Of a stretch of 64,000 nt of DNA, positions 50,810 through 58,984 are shown in pieces. Under the pieces are notes generated by a model. The model was not told where the DNA came from, did not search any database, and saw only the letters and a list, made by a program, of their open reading frames with translations. This stretch comes from an uncultured Siphonobacter sp. (GTDB lineage Bacteria; Bacteroidota; Bacteroidia; Cytophagales; Spirosomataceae). Both the position numbers and the translations under genes were made by a program. Where the stretch lies: NCBI GenBank assembly GCA_913775095.1, contig CAJYIW010000024.1, forward strand, positions 1 to 64,000. Reading direction: 5' to 3'. The stretch's first letter is position 1; each line of letters begins with the position of its first letter.

Positions 50810-53425
50810 ATGGAAAAAATTCGCGGCTTTTTCAGGACGCTCTGGAAGATCATTACTTTCCCATTTGTCTGGGCTTTTTCGAAGCTCTGGAGCCTGATTC
50901 GTATGCTTTTAGTACGAATCTTTGGCAAATCTTACACCAACCTTGAGACGAATGTCTCAGACTTCTGGTTTCACCGCGTTCGAGCTCCTTATCGGGCTTT
51001 TCGCCGGAAGCACCCCTGGCCGGGACGCATCGTCGGGTTTGGTCTGAATTTAGTTTTTCTACTTCTCGCCTACTGGTTTGTGCTGGAAACGAATTTCCTG
51101 TACCTGACCGGAGAAACGCCGAGTACTGAGGAACTGGCTAATCCTAACCTGGCCGTGGCCTCCGAAATTTACACGGCTGACGGCAAACCCATGGGCCGCT
51201 TCTTTACCGAAAACCGGACGCCCGTTCGCAATTTCAACGAACTTCCCAAGCATATTGTTGATGCTCTGATAGCTACGGAAGATGCTCGGTTTTACGAACA
51301 CGGAGGAATCGACTGGCCTGCCATGGGGCGGGTAGCCTTTGGGGTCATTACGGGTAACCAACGCGGCGGTGGCTCAACCATCACCCAGCAGGTGGCCAAA
51401 AACCTGTTCAAAATCCGGAAAAAGACGGGTATTGCCCGCAAAGGCCTGTTAGGATCCATTCCGGTCCTTGGACTTTTCGTTATTAAATCCAAAGAATGGC
51501 TTACGGCCATGAAGCTGGAACGTCAGTATTCGAAAGATGAAATTCTGCTGATGTATTTCAACACCGTAGATTTTGGTTCGAACACCTTCGGCATTCGGAC
51601 CGCTTCCCGGGTGTATTTTGGAAAGCAGCCTCAGGACCTCACGGTTCAGGAAGGAGCCGTCCTGGTGGGTTTACAGAAAGCAACCACTACGTATAACCCT
51701 TTCCTGAATCCGGAACGATCCAAAGAACGCCGGAATGTCGTGCTGGCTCAAATGGCCAAGTATGGCTACCTGACCGAGCCCCAGGCCGATTCCATTTCCC
51801 GGCTGGATCTGGGCGTACGGACGGACCGGGAAAAAGCCCTTCAGGAAGAAGAAGCCATTGGGTACGAAGGTTACTTCAAAAAATACATTGCGGAAGCCGT
51901 AGCCAAATGGGCTGAAAGCAACGACGAGCGTATCGATTTATACACCGACGGACTGAAAATTTATACGACCATCGACTCCCGTATGCAGTCCGAGGCCATT
52001 AAATCGCTGGTGGGTAACATGCGGCAGACGCAACGGGAATTCAAAAATCACTGGGGTTCCCGCAATCCCTGGATTTATGAGAATGGCCAGGAAATTCCAA
52101 ACTTTCTGGACTCGGCCATGAAACGTACGGAAGCGTATAAAGCTCTGGCGAAACGCTTCCCCGGACAACCCGATTCCATTCGCTATTACCTGAAAGATAT
52201 TAAACGCCCCGTTCGCGTGTTTGCCTGGAATGATAAGGCGAGGGAAGGGGATCCCCAGATTACCCGCAAAGAGGAAGAGTTCACTTCCATGGATTCGCTG
52301 GGTTATTACAAACGCATGCTTCAGGCGGGTATGATGGCCATGGACCCGCAGACCGGTTACATCAAAGCCTGGGTGGGCGGACTGGACTATAACTATTTCA
52401 AGTATGATCACGTTCGTCAGGCCAAGCGTCAGCCCGGTTCTACGTTCAAACCGATCATGTATTGTGCCGCCATTGACGGCCCCCGGGATCTGAGCCCCTG
52501 TTATACGATCAAAGATCAGCCATTTACGAAACAATACGAGGAAAAAGGAGAGATTAAACGCTGGTCTCCCCAAAACGCCGAAGGGTATTTTACCTACCGT
52601 GACATGACCCTCCGTGAAGCGATGGCTCGTTCCATTAACTCGGTAGCGGCTCAGGTAACCGATCTCGTGACGCCCGATACCGTTGCTCAATACGCTCATA
52701 AACTGGGCATTAAAAGCCGGATTCAGGCCGTTCCTTCGGTGGGTTTAGGGTCAGAGGACGTTTCCCTATACGAAATGGTCGAAGCGTATGCAACCTTTAT
52801 CAACGGGGGGTATCGCATGGAACCTCAGCTCATCCTTCGCATTGAAGATCGGGATGGCGAAGTCATTGTGGACTTTAAGGACCTGGCCGTGAAGAATCGG
52901 ACCCAGGTAATCCGGCCGGAATCGGCTTTCCTGCTGCGTAACATGTTGCAGGGCGGTGTGTCCGGCGGAGGGACCTCTTCCCGTCTGCTGTGGCAGTTCA
53001 ATCCGAAAGGGGTTTCGCGACAGACTTTGTATGATTCCTTCGGTGGAAAAACGGGAACGACCTCCAACTACTCCGATGGCTGGTTCATGGGCGTTACCAC
53101 CGATCTGGTCACCGGTGTCTGGGTGGGTGGAGATGACCGAAGCATTCACTTCAAGGGCCGACGCGGCGAAGGGGCCCAGACGGCCTTGCCGATTTACAAG
53201 GACTTCATGCTGCGGATTATAAACTCGGGAGCGTACACCCTCAAGCCTTTCCCTTCAGCGGAGGCGATGAATCTGACGATCCTGAAAGAATATCAATCCT
53301 GTCAGTCCTTCTACGCCCCGATCCGGAGCGACACCACGGACCTGTTCGAAAACGATTCGCTGGATGATCTTTTCGCCCCTCCATCCATTGAGGTACGACC
53401 CGATAGTATGTTAAATTTTAATTGA
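50810..53425 (+). CDS. Bifunctional penicillin-binding protein 1A
   Basis: An 871-residue class A PBP that polymerises and cross-links peptidoglycan. A cytoplasmic tail is followed by a membrane segment (residues 74-96), the GT51 glycosyltransferase domain with EDARFYEHGG and GGGSTITQQVAKNL, and the transpeptidase domain with the nucleophile Ser in RQPGSTFKP, the SINS motif and GGKTGTTSN (KTG). The basic N-terminal 70 residues make the cytoplasmic tail longer than in E. coli PBP1a. The stop overlaps none of hemF; 11 bp separate the two genes. Confidence 0.96.
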   Translation: MEKIRGFFRTLWKIITFPFVWAFSKLWSLIRMLLVRIFGKSYTNLETNVSDFWFHRVRAPYRAFRRKHPWPGRIVGFGLNLVFLLLAYWFVLETNFLYLTGETPSTEELANPNLAVASEIYTADGKPMGRFFTENRTPVRNFNELPKHIVDALIATEDARFYEHGGIDWPAMGRVAFGVITGNQRGGGSTITQQVAKNLFKIRKKTGIARKGLLGSIPVLGLFVIKSKEWLTAMKLERQYSKDEILLMYFNTVDFGSNTFGIRTASRVYFGKQPQDLTVQEGAVLVGLQKATTTYNPFLNPERSKERRNVVLAQMAKYGYLTEPQADSISRLDLGVRTDREKALQEEEAIGYEGYFKKYIAEAVAKWAESNDERIDLYTDGLKIYTTIDSRMQSEAIKSLVGNMRQTQREFKNHWGSRNPWIYENGQEIPNFLDSAMKRTEAYKALAKRFPGQPDSIRYYLKDIKRPVRVFAWNDKAREGDPQITRKEEEFTSMDSLGYYKRMLQAGMMAMDPQTGYIKAWVGGLDYNYFKYDHVRQAKRQPGSTFKPIMYCAAIDGPRDLSPCYTIKDQPFTKQYEEKGEIKRWSPQNAEGYFTYRDMTLREAMARSINSVAAQVTDLVTPDTVAQYAHKLGIKSRIQAVPSVGLGSEDVSLYEMVEAYATFINGGYRMEPQLILRIEDRDGEVIVDFKDLAVKNRTQVIRPESAFLLRNMLQGGVSGGGTSSRLLWQFNPKGVSRQTLYDSFGGKTGTTSNYSDGWFMGVTTDLVTGVWVGGDDRSIHFKGRRGEGAQTALPIYKDFMLRIINSGAYTLKPFPSAEAMNLTILKEYQSCQSFYAPIRSDTTDLFENDSLDDLFAPPSIEVRPDSMLNFN

Positions 53426-53436
53426 TAAGATTCGGC

Positions 53437-54339
53437 ATGGCCGGTATAGATAAACACGAAATTTCCGGGTATTTCCGGGGATTACAGGATCACATTTGTC
53501 AGGAACTGGAAAAAGCCGATGGGCTGGCCCGGTTTCGGGAAGACCACTGGGAGCGTCCCGGTGGCGGAGGCGGTCGCTCACGAATCATCGCGGACGGAGC
53601 CGTTCTGGAAAAAGGAGGCGTAGGCTTCTCAGCCGTTTCGGGAGAAATTCACCCTAAAATGCGGGATTCGCTGGGGGTTGAAGAAGGCACTGAGTTTTTT
53701 GCAACGGGCGTCTCCATCGTTCAGCATCCGGTCAATCCTCATGTACCCATTATTCACATGAACGTTCGGTACTTCGAACTGTCAACGGGAACCTGCTGGT
53801 TCGGGGGTGGCATTGATTTAACGCCTCATTACGTCGTTGAAGAGGATGCCCGCTGGTTTCATCAGCAGTTAAAATCAGCCTGTGATCGCTTTTCACCGGA
53901 CTATTACCCCAAGTTCAAAAACTGGGCGGATGATTATTTCTTTTCGCCTCACCGGGACGAAACGCGGGGCATCGGCGGCATTTTTTACGATTACCTGAAG
54001 CCCTCCGAAACGCAGAGTAAAGACCATTTATTTGAATTTACCAAAGCCATTGGTGAATCTTTCGCTCCGATTTATACAAGCCTGATGGCTACCCACAAAG
54101 ACGAGCCCTACACCGAGGCCCAACGCGACTGGCAATTGCTACGCCGGGGCCGTTACGTAGAATTCAATCTCGTGCATGATCGCGGCACCAAGTTTGGCCT
54201 GGAAACCAACGGCCGTACGGAATCCATTCTGATGAGCCTGCCTCCGCTGGCCCGCTGGGAATACGATCATCATCCGGAGCCAGGCAGTGCCGAAGAAAAA
54301 ACCCTGCACTGGTTACGCAAAGGCGTTGAATGGGCTTAG
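53437..54339 (+). CDS. hemF: Oxygen-dependent coproporphyrinogen III oxidase
   Basis: A 300-residue HemF, which converts coproporphyrinogen III to protoporphyrinogen IX using oxygen in heme biosynthesis. Landmarks are TCWFGGGIDLTP (near residue 124), HYVVEEDARWFHQQLK and RGRYVEFNLVHDRGTKFGLE near residue 235. The start is ATG 53437 (MAGIDKHEIS), 11 bp after the PBP stop, so the two may be co-transcribed. Its presence indicates an aerobic organism. A clear terminator follows. Confidence 0.96.
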   Translation: MAGIDKHEISGYFRGLQDHICQELEKADGLARFREDHWERPGGGGGRSRIIADGAVLEKGGVGFSAVSGEIHPKMRDSLGVEEGTEFFATGVSIVQHPVNPHVPIIHMNVRYFELSTGTCWFGGGIDLTPHYVVEEDARWFHQQLKSACDRFSPDYYPKFKNWADDYFFSPHRDETRGIGGIFYDYLKPSETQSKDHLFEFTKAIGESFAPIYTSLMATHKDEPYTEAQRDWQLLRRGRYVEFNLVHDRGTKFGLETNGRTESILMSLPPLARWEYDHHPEPGSAEEKTLHWLRKGVEWA

Positions 54340-54346
54340 TAGTTAT

Positions 54347-54380
54347 AAAAGCTCAACTCTTCCGGGTTGAGCTTTTTCTT
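54347..54380 (+). terminator. Terminator after hemF
   Basis: AAAAGCTCAAC pairs with GTTGAGCTTTT around TCTTCCGG, followed by TCTTTT. Confidence 0.92.
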
Positions 54381-54507
54381 TTCCCGCAGAAACGTTATTG
54401 GTTAAGTCTGGGCAGGAGGAAGCAGTGCTACCTTCCAATGGCTCCCGTTTCTACGTTTATTGTTACTGGTGTAATTGATCCTTAACCCTGTGTACATTCT
54501 TTTACCT

Positions 54508-55599
54508 ATGAAAAAATTCACCCTCATCGCTCTGAGTTTATTTAGTTACCAGCTGTCAGCCCAGACCGTTCTTTTTGATAGTACGGCCATGAAATTAACG
54601 GAAGCCGGGGCTTCCCATCTGGCTCAGTTACCGCTTCATTGCATCACTCAGGTGTTACCGAACAAACCCAATCATACCTATGAGTTTGAGAGCGACCTCC
54701 ATCTGACACCCCAGCAACTGCACCCTTCCTTTTACGGTTGTCTGGACTGGCATTCCTCCGTTCATGGGCACTGGATGCTGGTTCGCTTACTGAAAATGTA
54801 TCCCAATCTGAGCGAACAGAAATCCATTCGTGAGGTATTAAATTCAAGCTTTCAGGCCGATAAATTACAGGCCGAAGCCCGGTACTTCGATACCTATAAA
54901 CTCGCGAAAGGCTTTGAACGCACCTACGGCTGGGCCTGGTTACTGAAACTGGACGAAGAGTTACAGTCCTGGAATGATCCTCAGGCCAGACAGTGGCACG
55001 AAAATCTGAAACCACTGACGGCTAAGATTCTTACTTTATGGAAAAACTTTCTTCCCAAACAAACCTATCCCAACCGTACGGGCGTTCACCCCAATACGGC
55101 CTTCGGTCTGGTGTTTGCACTGGATTACGCCCGTTCGGTGAAAGACACCGGGTTTGAGGCCTTAATTATTCAACGCAGTAAGGATTATTACCTCGCCAAC
55201 AAAAACGCTCCGGCGATTCAGGAACCCGACGGCACCGACTTTCTGTCGCCCTCGCTGGAGGTGTGCGATCTGATGCGTCGGGTATTGGCTCCCAAAGAAT
55301 TTCTCACCTGGTTTAATACCTACATGCCCGCCGAAGGACTTGAGAACGTCCTGAAGTTACCCTTCGTGAGTGACCGATCCGATTATTCCATCGTCCATCT
55401 TGATGGCTTAGCTCTGAGCCGGGCCTGGTGCATGAAAGGCATTGCTTCGGCTTTACCCGAAAAAGACAAACGCCGCCGGAAGTTACTGACGAGTGCACAG
55501 GAACACCTCAGCAAGACCTTACCTCAGGTGGCGGGTGGTAACTACGGCGGCGAACACTGGCTGGCCTCCTTTGCCGTCTATGCCTTAAGTGTCGATTAA
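54508..55599 (+). CDS. DUF2891 family secreted protein
   Basis: A 363-residue secreted protein. Signal peptide MKKFTLIALSLFSYQLSAQ, then an alpha/alpha-toroid-type sequence rich in Trp: YGCLDWHSSVHGHWMLVRLL (near residue 70), YGWAWLLKLDEEL and GGNYGGEHWLASFAVYAL at the end. I recognise it as DUF2891, whose reaction is unknown; the fold resembles glycan-acting barrels. ATG 54508 is chosen because it starts the signal peptide. It overlaps the convergent polysaccharide deacetylase-like gene by 4 bp at TTAA. Confidence 0.85.
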   Translation: MKKFTLIALSLFSYQLSAQTVLFDSTAMKLTEAGASHLAQLPLHCITQVLPNKPNHTYEFESDLHLTPQQLHPSFYGCLDWHSSVHGHWMLVRLLKMYPNLSEQKSIREVLNSSFQADKLQAEARYFDTYKLAKGFERTYGWAWLLKLDEELQSWNDPQARQWHENLKPLTAKILTLWKNFLPKQTYPNRTGVHPNTAFGLVFALDYARSVKDTGFEALIIQRSKDYYLANKNAPAIQEPDGTDFLSPSLEVCDLMRRVLAPKEFLTWFNTYMPAEGLENVLKLPFVSDRSDYSIVHLDGLALSRAWCMKGIASALPEKDKRRRKLLTSAQEHLSKTLPQVAGGNYGGEHWLASFAVYALSVD

Positions 55600-56531
55600 T
55601 GGCTGGAAAGACTGGCTGGTAAATCATACAATAGCCAGTCTTTCTTTTTGATAGAACTGGCATTGGTTTTCAATAACTTAACAAAATCGGCGATACCGAC
55701 GGGTTCGTTCCCATTGGGGTGAATGAGTACGATGCTTCCCGGTTGCACTTTCTGCCCTTTCGCCAGCCAGGCATCGCTTCCCAGAGGTAACAACCCCAGA
55801 TTCAGAACCTCATCAAAAATACTTTTATCGGAAATCAGACCGGGGAAACGAAAGAAAATCGAAGGTAAAAGTCCATTCTGAATCATAGCCTGTTCGTTGA
55901 GCAGGATTTCACTGGCCATGTTGGTCCCCTGGGTAAGCAGGAAGTTTCGGGTTAACGGTAACTTCGGATTGTATTGATGATGAAAGGAATGATTAACCCA
56001 GGTGATCCGTAAATCTCCCCGTTTCTCCAGATTTTTGAGCCATTCCAAATCATCCGCGTGGCTCTGCATCCATAAGCCCGTGATGGTGATGGTCACCGGA
56101 ACGGGCTTTTCTTCGGGTTCAAAAGCCGCCAGCAAGTCCTTAAACACAGACCGGGTCAGGGGTTTGTGCGAAGGACATAGATCCATCGTTAGACTAAATC
56201 CTTTTTCATTGGGCTGCGTTCGGGTCAGGCCCGCATCCTGCAAGGCTCCCGCCCGCGTCTGCTCCGTGTACAGGGCTCGTCCGTACGAAGTGCGGCTTAC
56301 CCAGCTGCGGGCTTCCTCCTGACTCATGGGCCTGACAGACGCATTTTCAAGCAATACCGTTTGCAACGTTTTCGGATGCACCGCCCAGTACCTTTCCGTG
56401 GTACCCTCCTGCCATTTTCGTAAGACCAGATATTCGCCGGATTGACCGAAAAAAGGCTGATACGCCTTAAGCTGAGCGAAACCTGAGGTAATGCTGGAGA
56501 GGAGAAGAAGTACTGTAACAATCGTTTTCAT
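55596..56531 (-). CDS. Polysaccharide deacetylase-like (NodB-type) secreted protein
   Basis: A 311-residue protein with signal peptide MKTIVTVLLLLSSITSGFA. NodB-like landmarks are FSLTMDLCPSHKP (near residue 112; motif 1 normally has a TFDDG-type Asp pair, here MDL), TWVNHSFHHQYN (the HxxxH zinc pair), FFRFPG (RxP motif 3) and VLIHPNGNE. The weakened first motif makes full activity uncertain. Likely substrates are amino sugar polymers. The stop overlaps the DUF2891 stop in TTAA. Confidence 0.78.
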   Translation of the reverse strand: MKTIVTVLLLLSSITSGFAQLKAYQPFFGQSGEYLVLRKWQEGTTERYWAVHPKTLQTVLLENASVRPMSQEEARSWVSRTSYGRALYTEQTRAGALQDAGLTRTQPNEKGFSLTMDLCPSHKPLTRSVFKDLLAAFEPEEKPVPVTITITGLWMQSHADDLEWLKNLEKRGDLRITWVNHSFHHQYNPKLPLTRNFLLTQGTNMASEILLNEQAMIQNGLLPSIFFRFPGLISDKSIFDEVLNLGLLPLGSDAWLAKGQKVQPGSIVLIHPNGNEPVGIADFVKLLKTNASSIKKKDWLLYDLPASLSSH

Positions 56532-56667
56532 GAAGGAGTTAGTGGTCAGTTCATCGTTTCGATAGGGTCAGGGGTTAAGGTAGTCAATTGTTGGTAATAA
56601 TTAATACCGCTGAATTTTCTTAACACCTCCTCCTTTTCCCGGTTAACCGTTTCGTTCATTCATGGAA

Positions 56668-57136
56668 GTGGTTGGTGAAGACACCAACCACGGCGAAAGT
56701 ATTAAGATATAACCCAGAGCCCCGGGTAAAAACCCGGGAGCTATCCAGCCGGGGGCTATCCAGCCGGGGGCCATCCAAATTAAACCCCGATGGGGTTACC
56801 ATTATCGTCTCTAATCGTCTTATCCCATCCACCATGATTGGTGTCCTCACCAACCACTTCGTTGACACACCAGCCTCGGCGGGGTTATTAAAATATCAAT
56901 AGATAGCCCCGAGTTATCACCCGGGGCTATCTATTTTTAAACCCCGATGGGGTTATCATTATCGTCTCAATCGCCTTTCCCATCCACTGTGGTTGGTGTC
57001 CTCACCAACCACTTCATTGACACAACAGCCTAGGTTATTAGAATATCAATAAAAAACCCCGGGTTTTCACCCGGGGCTACGCAGATTCAACCCCACTGGG
57101 GTTCGTACCTTCGTTTTCACACGTCTTCCTTACCTT
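56668..57136. repeat. REP-like cluster downstream of the PUL
   Basis: GTGGTTGGTG-AAGA-CACCAACCAC at 56668-56691, related copies at about 56832-56860 and 56988-57013, and CCCGGG hairpins of the CCCCGG family at about 56719-56745, 56909-56930 and 57057-57075, each followed by AACCCCGATGGGGTT-type palindromes. The last unit leads via TTTACGGGTTTT into the ACAACTG array, as at 11.8-11.9 kb. The first 135 bp of this gap (56532-56667) show no feature. No gene is present. Confidence 0.85.
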
Positions 57137-57155
57137 TACGGGTTTTCTTTTCTAC

Positions 57156-57208
57156 AACTGACAACTGACAACTGACAACTGACAACTGACAACTGACAAC
57201 TGACAACT
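57156..57208. repeat. (ACAACTG)n heptamer array, about 7 copies
   Basis: Third heptamer array, same strand orientation as the others. It ends 4 bp from the stop codon of the SusD gene and, like the one at 11896, is preceded by the same flank of about 100 bp. Confidence 0.95.
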
Positions 57209-57211
57209 AAC

Positions 57212-58972
57212 TTACTGCAAGGGATCAAAAGAACCACCCCAGGTAGTATTCTGAATCAGCAGAGGGTTGTTATCAATGGCCTGCTGGGGAATGGCAAAGA
57301 AGTAATACTCCGGACGCCAGTTGATGGTATACCGCGTATCCATGTCTTTGAACGTGATCGTAAAATATTTCTGGTAAGCTTCATCCAGATTGATATTATC
57401 ACGATTCGTGGCGAAATCAGCGGGCACACCCGTAGTTTTCAGATTGATAATGACTCCTTTTCGACGTTTCCCGTTCAGGGTTTTTTCAATGAGTTTCCAG
57501 CGACGGAGATCCCAGAAGCGTTTGCCCTCGAAGGCAAATTCAAGCTGACGTTCGTACAGGATGGCATCCAACATTTCGGCCCGCGTCATGTTGGCTTTCA
57601 GGCCGTAGTTTCCGTCCGTTCCGGCTTCAATACCCGCCCGTTTCCGAATGGCTTTCAACTGCGTGTAGGCCTCATCCAGTCGGTTCACACCCGCCGCAGC
57701 TTCAGCCAGATTCAGCAGAACTTCGGCGTAACGAATCTCCATCCAGTCCGTACCCGCGTATTGAGCTTCTCCGATACCCAGCGTAGGGTTAATGGCTTTT
57801 CGGGTATAAAAACCCGTCTGGCTGGCACGCTGCTCTACGGTTTTTCCTCCGGTAGAATAGGTCCAGAGCCGATAGGAATTGTTACCGTTCAAAGGCCAGG
57901 TCGTTCCATTATACGCAATGGTTTTACCGAAGCGTGGATCCCGGTTTTTATAAAACAGGGTATCCGAATAAGCGTATTTAGTAGACTCTCCGGGTTTTCT
58001 GCCGTCCAGCATCGGGAAGGCCTTCACCATTTCCCAGGAAGGCTGGTTAGAGCCACCGCCCGTGCCCGTGTACGAAGGCCGGGTAGAGTTATCATAGCCA
58101 TTGGATTTATTCAGCTGGCCCCCCGTATTGGTATTGAAACCCGTAATCATCACGGCCTCGGGGTTCCCTACTTCCTGAAACCACATCTGGTCGAAGGAGT
58201 CATGCAGTTTACTGCCACTGGCCGTCAGGATCGTTTGGGCCTGTTTACCGGCATCATACGCCGCCTGCCATTTGCTGGCCACGTCACCGGGATTGAACTG
58301 CGGACTGGCCGCGTACACCAATACCCGGGCCTTAAAGGCGGCAGCGGCTCCTTTGGTAATCCGTCCCCACTCGGCGGCGGGCCAGGTATGAGGCAAGTAC
58401 CGCATGGCCGAATCCAGGTCAGCAGTAATCTGGCGATAGGTTTCGGTGGTAGAATTTCGGGGAATAAACGTGGCTTCTTTTGCTTCCGGTCCCACGGCAT
58501 TCTGTGGGGTCAGTACTAAAGGAACGCCGCCGTATATCCGTACCAGATCAAAATACCGCCAGGCCCGAAAAAACAGAGCCTGAGCTTTCAGCCGATTCTT
58601 AGTGGAGGTGGCTATACTCCCCCGCGTTACCTCTTCCAGGAACATATTCAGCTGACGGATTTTGGCGTAGTTATTCGTGTTATTCAGAGCCGTACCAAAA
58701 TCAGCGACATCGTTGGGCTGAATCGTTCCTTCGAAGTATTTGCTTTCTCCGTAGGATTCATCCGATAAGTCCGAGCGGTTCCCCCAGGTTCCTCCCCAGC
58801 TGGGCAGGTTCTGATCATAGAGGTAGTTCAGGCTCAGATTCGTCAGCGTAGAGTCATTATAAATCAGGTCTGGTGGCGTAGAACCCAGGTCGGTTTTATC
58901 CAGAGCATCCTGACAGCTGGTCATCAGACCCACTACGCTGCCTGCCAATAGAAGTTTATGTATACCTTTCAT
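57212..58972 (-). CDS. SusD/RagB-type nutrient-binding lipoprotein
   Basis: A 586-residue surface lipoprotein. Signal peptide MKGIHKLLLAGSVVGLMTSC with the lipidated Cys at 20. The fold is the SusD tetratricopeptide scaffold: the early EEVTRGSIAT and ALFFRAWRYFDLVRIYGGVP segments, EIRYAEVLLNLAEAAAG and YERQLEFAFEGKRFWDLRRWK near residue 490, all diagnostic. It caps the SusC transporter and binds the glycan. It is 12 bp downstream of susC, so they form one operon. The bound sugar cannot be read from the sequence. Confidence 0.95.
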   Translation of the reverse strand: MKGIHKLLLAGSVVGLMTSCQDALDKTDLGSTPPDLIYNDSTLTNLSLNYLYDQNLPSWGGTWGNRSDLSDESYGESKYFEGTIQPNDVADFGTALNNTNNYAKIRQLNMFLEEVTRGSIATSTKNRLKAQALFFRAWRYFDLVRIYGGVPLVLTPQNAVGPEAKEATFIPRNSTTETYRQITADLDSAMRYLPHTWPAAEWGRITKGAAAAFKARVLVYAASPQFNPGDVASKWQAAYDAGKQAQTILTASGSKLHDSFDQMWFQEVGNPEAVMITGFNTNTGGQLNKSNGYDNSTRPSYTGTGGGSNQPSWEMVKAFPMLDGRKPGESTKYAYSDTLFYKNRDPRFGKTIAYNGTTWPLNGNNSYRLWTYSTGGKTVEQRASQTGFYTRKAINPTLGIGEAQYAGTDWMEIRYAEVLLNLAEAAAGVNRLDEAYTQLKAIRKRAGIEAGTDGNYGLKANMTRAEMLDAILYERQLEFAFEGKRFWDLRRWKLIEKTLNGKRRKGVIINLKTTGVPADFATNRDNINLDEAYQKYFTITFKDMDTRYTINWRPEYYFFAIPQQAIDNNPLLIQNTTWGGSFDPLQ

Positions 58973-58984
58973 TTCGTTCGTCTA

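Noticed and set aside
51938-52699. 253-codon minus-strand open frame inside the PBP1A gene
   Set aside because: Antisense shadow of the transpeptidase domain with no recognisable protein features.
57761-58519. 252-codon plus-strand open frame inside the SusD gene
   Set aside because: Antisense to a clear SusD; composition is Arg/Gly-rich nonsense without domain or signal.
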